From: VAZQ01 sp046733355
GTDB lineage: Bacteria > Pseudomonadota > Alphaproteobacteria > Rhizobiales > Xanthobacteraceae
Length of the DNA: 64,000 bases
NCBI GenBank assembly: GCA_046733355.1
Contig: JBKPOZ010000020.1
Location: forward strand, 1 to 64,000
Reading direction: 5' to 3'
Shown here in pieces: positions 39,801 to 46,364 of the stretch; within the stretch, counting starts at the first letter, position 1; every line of letters begins with the position of its first letter. Below the pieces are notes generated by a model. The model did no database searches, was not told where the DNA came from, and worked only from the letters and a program-made list of their open reading frames with translations. Position numbers and translations under genes: made by a program.

Positions 39801-40498
39801 GCACCTTCACCCTCGAGGACGGCAGTCTGGCGCGGCTCAATCCTGGGTCTTTCGCGGCAATCATTCGCGCGGTGGAGCAGGGCCTGCCCATCGATCCTGT
39901 TCGCCTCAGGGATCGCATGGACGCGGCACTCGCTAGCGGCGCGCTCGCCGTTCCATTAGCGCAGGGCAGCATTGTGATCGAGGCCGGTCAGGCGCATCTG
40001 AAAAACTCGGCGCCAGGCGCGGACGCCACCGAGCTTGCCGTGACGGCCACTCTGGATCTCAGTGACACGAAGCTCGATGCGCGGCTCGTGCTCACCGGTC
40101 CGCAAGCGCTCGCCTTCGCAAATACCAGGCCGGAAATCGTCGTCCTTGTGAAAGGTCCCATCGATGCGGCAAAGCGCACCGTCGATGCCGCTCAGTTGGC
40201 GAGCTGGCTCGCCCTCAGGTCCGTTGAGCAGCAGTCGCGAACATTGGACATGCTGGAAGGACGCGTCGTTCCGGACGCAGCAAGCCCAGGGGCCTTACCG
40301 GCAGCAGCCGTGAGGCATGAGCCATCGGCAGGACCGAAAGCAGCCGTCTCGGGAGCTCAGCCGGCCCGTCCACTCCCGAAACCGCGGCCGCGCTCCGCCG
40401 CGCAGAAGCCGAAGCCCGCTGACGAAGTTTCCCCGACCGCTCGCACAACGCCCGCGCAGCCGCGCTCTTTGAGCGAGTTCTTTTTTGGCATTCATTGA
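36893..40498 (+). CDS. AsmA-family envelope protein
   Basis: 1201 residues. A single N-terminal transmembrane anchor (TTLLGFAIALILALVTALVGPLLIDW) precedes a long periplasmic AsmA/DUF748-like beta-helical body with repeated DALGG-type and AKGRI motifs. AsmA-like proteins are bridge-like lipid-transfer proteins between inner and outer membranes. The C-terminal 80 residues are low-complexity Ala/Pro/Lys-rich. The GTG at 36893 is used: a GGAG site is nearby and the family N-terminus begins there; the longer frame from 36815 is not family-like. Confidence 0.82.
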   Translation: MQTTLLGFAIALILALVTALVGPLLIDWSVYRAQFESRASHLIGREVRITGPIDARVLPTPMLVLHGVELGDANQQLRAGALHLELALGALVRGEMRISNARLEHAQATLTLDDGGRLEWAAPRPNFDPEAVSVERLTIQDGRAVVIHKASGSRLLVENLEFRGELRSLVGPLKGDGSFVAAGQHYPYRISVTRAPDNAGVKLRLAVDPIDRPLTAEAEVSVSLDAGIPRVEGTLQLARLVGRTPAGEPSAIVEPWRLNARVKGDSLGAMLDQLEFQYGPEERAAKLKGTAQVGFGAHPRISGTLTSTQIDVDRVLATRAGKPIAAAKTLSAFLNARPRLPLPINLSIGIESLLVGGAAVQRVAAEMEFDAEQIELRSLEFRAPGVTQVRLNGRLGLRPEPIAFAGAASLESNDARAFLAWALAQDNPQIATSGPLRFAGKVSFSDDRLTIDQMNLELERMSVAGRLLYATGRPDRPPRLEAALTTPEVDLDRLQLLAAAVLGDAAIDFPREGELSLAVGRATLAGIEVKQTDVRARIDPHGIDVEQLSVRDFGGARLAVKGRIDTKLSPPRGTMALDLDAQSLDGVLSFLQKFAPDQAEQLRRVASRIVPLALRATVTLDPGAAGAALASAKFKLDALGGRSLRLALIGDASTSADAFRVDKLAALEAAKLNLIGRIEAEDGQTLMQLMLIDRFVAAESRPGRLVLSAKGPLDQVLDIDAQVTSGSSSAVAQGKVRLARSPGADLSLTIKNINFRSPRKSAAGAPPDVLPTTLSAQLGFADDVLRFQAINGTVAGVTLGGQLTLSLRNPIRIEGELEASSIDLPAAVATAIGLSARAPNAREGGSWSSDPFEPLFGGYHGRIGLKAARLVLTPKLAARDFHGVVHLGQRQIAVQGTEGTIGAGRMNGELVVLRTSEGLVGRMALKVTAADAADLLPGDGNISGRLTSEISVEGSGMSAEALVGSLQGKGTFTLEDGSLARLNPGSFAAIIRAVEQGLPIDPVRLRDRMDAALASGALAVPLAQGSIVIEAGQAHLKNSAPGADATELAVTATLDLSDTKLDARLVLTGPQALAFANTRPEIVVLVKGPIDAAKRTVDAAQLASWLALRSVEQQSRTLDMLEGRVVPDAASPGALPAAAVRHEPSAGPKAAVSGAQPARPLPKPRPRSAAQKPKPADEVSPTARTTPAQPRSLSEFFFGIH

Positions 40499-40561
40499 GC
40501 GAAACAACGCTTTGAGGGAGGCTGGAGCTTCCGGTTCTCGGAATCATGCTGCAGCAACAAT

Positions 40562-40600
40562 AGAGCGGGAGGGCTATTCGACGAATAGCCATCCCGCTCT
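40562..40600. terminator. near-perfect 19-bp inverted repeat between asmA-like and RHH genes
   Basis: AGAGCGGGAGGGCTATTCG and CGAATAGCCATCCCGCTCT are complementary except at one position, around a single A. Lying between two convergent genes, it can form a strong hairpin in either transcript and is best explained as a bidirectional terminator. Confidence 0.6.
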
Positions 40601-40613
40601 GAAAGAACAGCGG

Positions 40614-40892
40614 TCAGGCGAGCGACTGCTCGGCGATCGCTTCGCGTGTTTCCTGGTGACGGACGTTTTCAGTCGAGCCCTGATTGCGGAAATGCGCGAG
40701 CACGAATAGGCGAATCGCTGACGACAGATTGCCGTGCTGCCGAGCCGAATCGATAGCTGCAACGATCTCGGACAAAGTCATGCCGCGAGATGCTGCGATT
40801 TCCTTCAGGGCCTTCCAGAACGCATCTTCCAGACTGACGCTGGTCTTGTGACCGGCAATGACGATCGAGCGTTTGATGACCGGGGATTTCAT
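40614..40892 (-). CDS. ribbon-helix-helix domain protein
   Basis: 92-residue small protein of the RHH_4-like family: VIAGHKTSVSLEDAFWKALKEIAASRGMTLSEIVAAIDS gives the strand followed by two helices. These are often DNA-binding regulators of unknown targets. It has no adjacent toxin gene, so an antitoxin role is not supported. Confidence 0.75.
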   Translation of the reverse strand: MKSPVIKRSIVIAGHKTSVSLEDAFWKALKEIAASRGMTLSEIVAAIDSARQHGNLSSAIRLFVLAHFRNQGSTENVRHQETREAIAEQSLA

Positions 40893-41105
40893 TTTCCTCT
40901 CCCGTTGCGGGACGGGTCCTTAGCCTGCCTACTTCGGGGCTAATTGCGCCCGCAGCGTGGCGGGCCATCCCCTCCATCCTGCAGGGGCCGCAGGCTCACA
41001 GAATTGTTATTGCCGGGCGCAAGAAATGGGTCGCACCTTACTGGTACGGCAACATTTTCTTAGGCAGCAGGGGAGATGCGGCGGCCACGGGCGCAGCCCC
41101 GCTCG

Positions 41106-41648
41106 CTACTTCTTTCGGAATCGATCGAGCCGCACCACTTCGGCGCCGCCGGGCGCACCGCCCGCATTGTTTTCGGCACTTACGCCGGCGCCGCTCGGCG
41201 GCACTGGTGTAACGACGGCCGGAGACTTCGTTTCCACAGGCCCTGTTTTCGCCTCGTTGCCTGCCTCCCGAATTTCCTGGGCCTCCGGGTCTGCGATCTC
41301 TTCAAACTGCAATCCGAACTGCACGGATGGATCGAAGAACCCCTTGATTGCCGCAAATGGAATGGCAAGCCGTTCTGGGACGCCACCGAACGAGAGGCCG
41401 ACCGCAAAGCCCGATTCTGTAAGCGCCAGGTCCCAAAACTGATGTTGCAGGACGATGGTCATCTCCTTCGGATATTGCTCGAGCATGCGCTCGGAAAGCT
41501 GTACCCCCTCTGCTCGAGTATCGAACGAAATGTAGAAATGATGCTCTCCGGGCAGCCCGTTCTGCGCCACGTCCTGTAACACGGTGCGCACGACGCCGCG
41601 CAACGCGTCCTGGGTCAGCAAATCGTAGCGGATATGATCGACAGCCAT
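41106..41648 (-). CDS. sspB: SspB-family ClpXP adaptor
   Basis: 180-residue adaptor that helps ClpXP degrade tmRNA-tagged and other substrates. The N-terminal domain (IRYDLLTQDALRGVVRTVLQDVAQNGLPGEHHFYISFDT, and ...VGLSFGGVPERLAIPFAAIKGFFDPSVQFGLQF) is the conserved alpha-proteobacterial SspB substrate-binding fold. The proline/alanine-rich linker ends in the short XB-like C-terminal peptide VVRLDRFRKK, which docks on ClpX. Its neighbour upstream is the tmRNA gene that makes its substrates' tag, on the same strand about 95 bp away. Confidence 0.87.
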   Translation of the reverse strand: MAVDHIRYDLLTQDALRGVVRTVLQDVAQNGLPGEHHFYISFDTRAEGVQLSERMLEQYPKEMTIVLQHQFWDLALTESGFAVGLSFGGVPERLAIPFAAIKGFFDPSVQFGLQFEEIADPEAQEIREAGNEAKTGPVETKSPAVVTPVPPSGAGVSAENNAGGAPGGAEVVRLDRFRKK

Positions 41649-41661
41649 GGCAGCGGGAGGA

Positions 41662-41738
41662 CAGATGTCAGAGGTCAGATGTCAGAAGATAGACCCGCGG
41701 TTGCTTCTTGTCCTCTGTCATCTGACCTCTGACGTCTG
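41662..41738. repeat. imperfect inverted repeat of GTCAGAGGTCAGATG type
   Basis: A left arm starting ACAGATGTCAGAGGTCAGATGT (41661 onward) and a right arm ATCTGACCTCTGACGTCTG (about 41720-41738) are nearly complementary with about 30 bases between. This lies between the tmRNA and sspB genes on the minus strand. Repeats of this composition (GACATCTGACCTCTG) are scattered in other alphaproteobacterial genomes, as recalled; a copy-number check is needed. Confidence 0.5.
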
Positions 41739-41742
41739 AAGT

Positions 41743-42032
41743 GGAGGCTTCTGTTGCCAGGTGCCTCCGAACCCCGCCTGAGGCTGCTAAGACCTCAGGG
41801 CTTTAGATCGGTCTTCCGAACCGCATTACGCGGCCAGGGCAACCGGAGCATAGTTGTCGTTGGCAACTATGAAAGTGGCCCGATACGGCGGAACCATCCC
41901 GGGCAAAAGCGCGCCCTTTACGCCCTCGTCGATCCTGTTTCGCCCCCATATGGTGGAGGCGCCGGGTACTGCCCCCGGGTCCGATGGGTTTATTTCGACG
42001 GCCGTTTATTGCCATAGCCGGCTTGCGCCGGC
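41743..42032 (-). ncRNA. ssrA: permuted two-piece tmRNA (ssrA)
   Basis: The minus strand reads, in order, an acceptor piece ending in CCTCCACCA (3' end at 41951), then three bases, then a coding piece beginning GGGGGCG (5' end at 41947). GGGGGCG pairs with CGCCTCC and places a G-U pair at the third position, the alanine identity mark of tmRNA. The coding piece contains GGATCGACG near its 5' end and a tag frame at 41826-41864 encoding ANDNYAPVALAA followed by TAA. The acceptor has a GCCGGC-GCAA-GCCGGC hairpin and a T-arm-like GGACCCGGGGG segment. The 3' limit of the coding piece is approximate (about 41743). Confidence 0.9.
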
Positions 42033-42038
42033 CCACAG

Positions 42039-42066
42039 AATATAAGCTGCGGGAGTTAATCCTCAA
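42039..42066 (-). promoter_or_regulatory. candidate promoter of the tmRNA gene
   Basis: On the minus strand TTGAGG (42061-42066) and TATATT (42039-42044) are 16 bp apart, with the acceptor piece beginning 7-12 bases downstream. This predicted start also sets the 5' end of ssrA. Confidence 0.55.
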
Positions 42067-42087
42067 AGAGCACGTTTTGCCAGAAGC

Positions 42088-42639
42088 ATGCCCCAGCCGA
42101 CCACCCCGCACCCCTCGCGCTCGGCGCTTTTCACCACTTTCGCCCTCATTGCGCTGTCCGGCTTTGGCGGTGTGCTGGTGTGGTCCCGGCGCATGCTCGT
42201 CGAGGAGCGCAAATGGCTCACGCCGGCGGAATTCAATGAGGCCTATGCACTCTGCCAGTTTCTGCCCGGGCCCAACGTCATAAACCTTGCCGTCGTATTC
42301 GGCCGGCGCATCGCCGGCGCCACGGGGTCGCTCCTGGCGCTGACAGGCCTGCTCGTCCCGCCGCTGATCATAGTTTCCTTAATGGCCTTGCTTTATGCCC
42401 GTTACGGGCACGCTCCCGAGATCCAGCGCATGTTGCGCGCGATTGCGGCCGCCGCAGCAGGTCTGGTGCTTGGCACCTGCGCGAAGATGGCACGCCCCCT
42501 TTTCGAGGACCGGCTTTGGATTGCGCCGCTTCTTGCGCTTGCGACATTCGTCCTCATCGGCATTCTGCGCTGGCCGCTCTATCTGGCCTTGGGCCTATTG
42601 GTGCCCCTGAGCATCTTCATTGCCTGGTTGCGCCGATGA
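42088..42639 (+). CDS. chromate transporter, first half
   Basis: 183 residues with about five transmembrane helices and the CHR-family motifs (FALIALSGFGGVLVWSRR, FCQFLPGPNVINLAVVFGRRIAG). Short-chain chromate transporters are encoded as paired genes; this is the N-half. Its stop overlaps the next gene's start as ATGA. Function beyond oxyanion export is inferred from family. Confidence 0.82.
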   Translation: MPQPTTPHPSRSALFTTFALIALSGFGGVLVWSRRMLVEERKWLTPAEFNEAYALCQFLPGPNVINLAVVFGRRIAGATGSLLALTGLLVPPLIIVSLMALLYARYGHAPEIQRMLRAIAAAAAGLVLGTCAKMARPLFEDRLWIAPLLALATFVLIGILRWPLYLALGLLVPLSIFIAWLRR

Positions 42640-43163
42640 GTGACCTGACGCTGCGCACCCTTGCCGGTAATTTTGCGCTGATGTCGCTGTTCGCCATCGG
42701 CGGCGGAAATTCCGCAGTTCCGGAAATGCAGCGCTTGGCCGTCGAGGTCCATCACTGGATGACGGACCGGCAGTTCACTGACCTGTTTGCTCTCGCGCAG
42801 GTTACGCCGGGGCCGAACATGATCATTGTCACGCTGATCGGCTATCAGGTCGCCGGCGTTCTTGGTGCGCTGGTGAGCACGGCCGCGATGTGCGGGCCCA
42901 CATGCATATTGGCCTTCTGCATCGGAGGCGTCTGGGATCGATTCAAGGAGGCGCCTTGGCGGATTGCAATCCAGGCGGGTCTGCTGCCGATCTCAATCGG
43001 GCTTATCGGAGCAAGCGGCTTCGTGATCGCCTCGGCTGCGGCGAACGGCGTTGCTCTCGGTGTGCTCGTGCTAGCGGCGGCGTTACTGTCCTGTTTCACG
43101 CGGCTCAATCCCGCCTGGACGTTTGGCGCCGCCGCCCTGATAGGGCTTGCCGCCTTGGTCTGA
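42636..43163 (+). CDS. chromate transporter, second half
   Basis: 175 residues, about five helices, with the second CHR-domain signatures (MSLFAIGGGNSAVPEMQR, LAQVTPGPNMIIVTLIGYQVAG). It is the obligate partner of the preceding gene, since short CHR proteins work as heterodimers in other bacteria. Start ATG 42636 overlaps the upstream stop by 4 bp. Confidence 0.82.
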   Translation: MSDLTLRTLAGNFALMSLFAIGGGNSAVPEMQRLAVEVHHWMTDRQFTDLFALAQVTPGPNMIIVTLIGYQVAGVLGALVSTAAMCGPTCILAFCIGGVWDRFKEAPWRIAIQAGLLPISIGLIGASGFVIASAAANGVALGVLVLAAALLSCFTRLNPAWTFGAAALIGLAALV

Positions 43164-43261
43164 CGCAGAATGCCGCTTGCTTTCCGCAGCGCGCAAGGAT
43201 GTGCTACGAAAAATGCGTGAACCGGGCGCAAGTCTCGGAAGAAGGGCGTGCGGGAGGGAAC

Positions 43262-43570
43262 ATGTCGGAGCCTGTGTCGCCTGAAAGTCGGTGGCGTGTT
43301 AACGGTTGCACTGGCATCGCTCGAAACCACGATTCCACTCGATGCGGATTGCGCTCACCCAACATCCTAACCTTTATTTCCTGCCTTGCCCTCGATGTCG
43401 TCGCCCGCGCTCCGACAAACCCCGCTTGTGCGACAGCTGGCCACGAGCGCAGCCCGGGGCAACCCATTGAGAAATTCTCGAATTTCGGCTTCGGCGTAAT
43501 CCTTCAATCATTGCCGCGCGGCTTATTTGGCAATCCCACTTTTGTGTTTTTACCGAATATGAGCCGGTGA
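43262..43570 (+). CDS. small open frame of uncertain reality
   Basis: A 102-codon frame starts at ATG 43262, preceded by a good GGGAGGG site, and ends in TGA overlapping the GTG at 43567 near the TIR gene. The predicted protein starts with Ser/Glu/Pro-rich sequence and resembles no family I recognise. It lies in the 403-bp gap between the chromate and TIR genes that otherwise shows nothing. Coupling with the next gene is possible, but this could be chance. Confidence 0.25.
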   Translation: MSEPVSPESRWRVNGCTGIARNHDSTRCGLRSPNILTFISCLALDVVARAPTNPACATAGHERSPGQPIEKFSNFGFGVILQSLPRGLFGNPTFVFLPNMSR

Positions 43571-43575
43571 TTTTC

Positions 43576-44655
43576 TTGGCGGACGTTTTTATCAGCTATT
43601 CGAAGGCGTCGCGCGATCTCACGGAAGGATTGGCGGCCGAGCTTCAATCAAAGGGCTACACCGTCTGGTGGGATGCTGGTCTGACACCTGGAGAAAGTTT
43701 CTCCGATGTTATCCTGACCGAACTGGATCAGGCGCGCGCTGCCGTCGTTATCTGGACGACAGATTCGATCAAATCGCCCTGGGTTCGCTCGGAAGCGACT
43801 CGCGCGTCACGCCGCGGCACGTTAATTCCAACGCGCGCGGAGAACGTCGACCCTAACGACATTCCGCCTCCATTCGATAATTTACACACCGAAATTGTTT
43901 CAAACCATGCGGCCATTTTTGCGGCCTTGGCTAAACGTCAAATCCTGCCCTCCCGGCCCGAACAAAGCGCCTCTGAGCCACTCTCGACCACAAACGTCTC
44001 TGAAGACATCGCCTTGGCGCCCGCGCGGGGAATAATGGTATCTCAGGTTCAGGACGAGACCGTTGAGGAATTCCCCGACGCACCGCAGGCGCACGAGGCA
44101 GTGGCGGGGCTGCAAAGCTTGACTGCCGGACAAGAGAGTCAGAGCAGCCCCGCAGTCGAGCAGGTCGCTCATTTGCAGGACCAACCTGGGCAGCGGGGAT
44201 TCAGATTCTCCATTCGCGGCCCGCAGGATTTTTGGGGTGGCCTCGCCCTCATCGCGCTCGCCATCCTCGCCATCTGGGCGTCGCGGGACCTTCCCGGCCA
44301 GCGCGGCTTCGCGTTTGGCCCTGGGACTGCACCCCGCCTCTTTGCCGGCGTCCTTGCTGCCTTGGGCGCCGCTGTCTCGCTGATGGGCGTGATCGAACAC
44401 GGGCCGCGCATCGAAAAATACAAGTTCCGCGGGCCCATGCTTGTTGTCATTGGAATTCTCGCCTTCGCGGCCCTGGTACGCCCCCTCGGGCTCGTTCCCG
44501 CAACGTTTGTGGCTTTCGTGGTCTCCATTCTTGGCACGACCGAGATGCGCTGGATCGAAAGCCTGATTGCAGGGGCGACGATGACGCTCTTTTGTGTCCT
44601 TCTCTTTGTCTACATGCTTGGTCTGCCGTTCCAGCTCTGGCCCCGGCTCTACTGA
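43576..44655 (+). CDS. TIR domain fused to TctB (tripartite tricarboxylate transporter small subunit)
   Basis: 359 residues. Residues 1-125 form a bacterial TIR domain: MADVFISYSK at the start, YTVWWDAGLTPGESF, and the WVRSE segment (W69, E73) at the position of the WxxxE-type catalytic glutamate of NAD-consuming TIRs. A low-complexity acidic/Pro linker (126-215) leads to a four-helix TctB domain (about 218-359) ending at the stop. TctB normally stands alone as the small membrane subunit of TTT transporters. The TTG at 43576 is chosen: GGTGA precedes it and family TIR proteins start MADVFISYSK; GTG at 43567 is open. The motif PGQRGFxF occurs twice around the junction. TctA follows 30 bp later. 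Confidence 0.85.
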   Translation: MADVFISYSKASRDLTEGLAAELQSKGYTVWWDAGLTPGESFSDVILTELDQARAAVVIWTTDSIKSPWVRSEATRASRRGTLIPTRAENVDPNDIPPPFDNLHTEIVSNHAAIFAALAKRQILPSRPEQSASEPLSTTNVSEDIALAPARGIMVSQVQDETVEEFPDAPQAHEAVAGLQSLTAGQESQSSPAVEQVAHLQDQPGQRGFRFSIRGPQDFWGGLALIALAILAIWASRDLPGQRGFAFGPGTAPRLFAGVLAALGAAVSLMGVIEHGPRIEKYKFRGPMLVVIGILAFAALVRPLGLVPATFVAFVVSILGTTEMRWIESLIAGATMTLFCVLLFVYMLGLPFQLWPRLY

Positions 44656-44690
44656 ACCTGGCGAGTCACCTCAACCTGGCGAGTCATGAC
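44655..44690. repeat. 18-bp tandem duplication at the TctB-TctA junction
   Basis: AACCTGGCGAGTCA occurs at 44655-44668 and again at 44673-44686, a period of 18 bp. The second copy ends at the A of the TctA start codon. It looks like a small tandem duplication of the spacer and may alter translational coupling. Confidence 0.7.
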
Positions 44691-46191
44691 AGAACTCCTG
44701 TCGAATCTGTGGATGGGATTTCACGTCGCCTCCAACCCGTTCAACGTGCTGTTCTGCCTGTTGGGCGCGCTGGTCGGGACCTTGGTGGGCGTGCTTCCCG
44801 GGATCGGCACGGTAGCCACCATCGCGATGCTATTGCCGATCACGTTCGGCCTGCCGCCCGTCGGTGCGCTGATCATGCTCGCCGGCATCTATTACGGCGC
44901 GCAATATGGCGGCTCGACTACCTCGGTTCTGGTGAATATCCCGGGGGAGGCTACGTCGGTCATTACCTGCCTCGACGGCCATCAGATGGCGCGCCAGGGC
45001 AGGGCCGGGCCTGCACTCGCCATTGCGGCCATGGGTTCCTTTTTTGCCGGCTGTGTCGCGACCGTGTTGGTTGCGGCTCTCGGCGCGCCACTGACCAGCC
45101 TCGCCCTCCTGTTTGGTCCGGCCGAGTATTTCTCCCTCATGGTTCTGGGACTCATCTTTGCAGTCGTGCTGGCGAAAGGGTCCGTGCTCAAGGCCGTGGC
45201 CATGGTGGTGATGGGCCTCCTGCTCTCGATGGTCGGCTCGGATCTCGAGACGGGTGCCGCCCGCATGAGCTTCGACATTCCTGAGCTGGCCGACGGCATA
45301 GGTTTCGCCAATGTCGCCATGGGCGTGTTCGGGTTCGCCGAGATCATTCGCAATCTCGAAATCCCCGCTGAGAGCCGGGACATCGTCCAGGCGAAGATCA
45401 CCGGGCTGATGCCTACGCGCAAGGACCTGATCGACTCGTCGGGTGCCATCGCGCGCGGCACCTTTCTCGGTTCCCTCCTTGGCATTCTGCCGGGCGGCGG
45501 TGCGGTGATTGCTTCCTTTGCGGCCTACACGTTCGAAAAGAAAATCGCCAAAGACCCGTCCCGCTTCGGGCGTGGCGCCATCGAAGGCGTGGCGGCGCCG
45601 GAGAGCGCCAACAATGCCGCGGCGCAGACCTCGTTCATCCCGCTTCTGACCCTTGGCATCCCGCCGAACGCCGTCATGGCGCTGATGGTCGGAGCGATGA
45701 CCATTCACGGCATCGTGCCGGGTCCGCAAGTAATGACCAAACAACCGGAGCTGTTCTGGGGCATGATTGCGTCCATGTGGATCGGCAATCTGATGCTGGT
45801 GGTCATCAACTTGCCGCTCGTGGGCGTTTGGGTGAGCTTGCTGCGCGTGCCGTATCGGCTGCTCTACCCCTCGATCATCGTATTCTGCTGTATTGGTATT
45901 TATTCGATCAACAACTCGCCGACGGACGTGACGATCTCGGCGATTTTTGGGGTAGTGGGCTTCTGGCTCATCAAGCACGACTTCGAGCCTGCTCCCATGC
46001 TGCTTGGCTTCGTGCTCGGCCCGCTCATGGAGGAGAATCTGCGCCGCGCCATGTTGATCGCGCGCGGCGACGCTACGGTATTCTTCACGCGCCCGATCTC
46101 CGCGGTTCTTCTGATCACTGCCATCGCATTGCTGGCCATCGCGGCGCTGCCCAAGGTCCGGCGACGCCGGGACGAGGTTTTTGTGGAATAA
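44686..46191 (+). CDS. tctA: tripartite tricarboxylate transporter permease TctA
   Basis: 501-residue large membrane subunit with about 12 helices. The TctA signatures GVLPGIGTVATIAMLLP, YYGAQYGGSTTSVLVNIPGE and GILPGGGAVIASFAAYTFEKK are all intact. Transport needs TctB, here the TIR-TctB protein, and a periplasmic TctC binding protein, which is not encoded nearby; TctC paralogues often lie elsewhere in such genomes. No ligand can be assigned. Confidence 0.9.
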   Translation: MTELLSNLWMGFHVASNPFNVLFCLLGALVGTLVGVLPGIGTVATIAMLLPITFGLPPVGALIMLAGIYYGAQYGGSTTSVLVNIPGEATSVITCLDGHQMARQGRAGPALAIAAMGSFFAGCVATVLVAALGAPLTSLALLFGPAEYFSLMVLGLIFAVVLAKGSVLKAVAMVVMGLLLSMVGSDLETGAARMSFDIPELADGIGFANVAMGVFGFAEIIRNLEIPAESRDIVQAKITGLMPTRKDLIDSSGAIARGTFLGSLLGILPGGGAVIASFAAYTFEKKIAKDPSRFGRGAIEGVAAPESANNAAAQTSFIPLLTLGIPPNAVMALMVGAMTIHGIVPGPQVMTKQPELFWGMIASMWIGNLMLVVINLPLVGVWVSLLRVPYRLLYPSIIVFCCIGIYSINNSPTDVTISAIFGVVGFWLIKHDFEPAPMLLGFVLGPLMEENLRRAMLIARGDATVFFTRPISAVLLITAIALLAIAALPKVRRRRDEVFVE

Positions 46192-46211
46192 TCACCCGGT
46201 ATTCTGACGTT

Positions 46212-46281
46212 TTCCGCTCATTGTCCGCGCAAGCGGGAACGCAAAGCACCTGGGTCCCTGCCTTTCGCGGGGACGAACGGT
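46212..46281. repeat. ~70-bp dispersed palindromic repeat, copy 2
   Basis: TTCCGCTCATTGTCCGCGCAAGCGGGA and CCTTTCGCGGGGACGAACGG mirror copies 1 and 3, with several substitutions that weaken the stems. It lies between tctA and thyA and ends 84 bp before the thyA start. Confidence 0.7.
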
Positions 46282-46364
46282 GGAGTGTGCTTGCCACGCA
46301 TTTCACCACGACGCGCGCAGCGCTAGACTCCAGCCGAGTCGCTTTCTCCTGCAGGCATGTGCCC

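Noticed and set aside
40893..41105. Possible coding stretch with aromatic residues (KKWVAPYWYGN-like) between the RHH and sspB genes
   Set aside because: The frame is short, has no start or ribosome site of note and no recognised family; treated as non-coding.
41803..42111. Open frames in the tmRNA region
   Set aside because: The region is explained by ssrA; the frames have no family similarity and overlap its structural parts.
44830..45978. 382-residue reverse frame inside tctA
   Set aside because: His/Arg/Asp-rich shadow of the tctA coding strand; tctA itself has all expected motifs.
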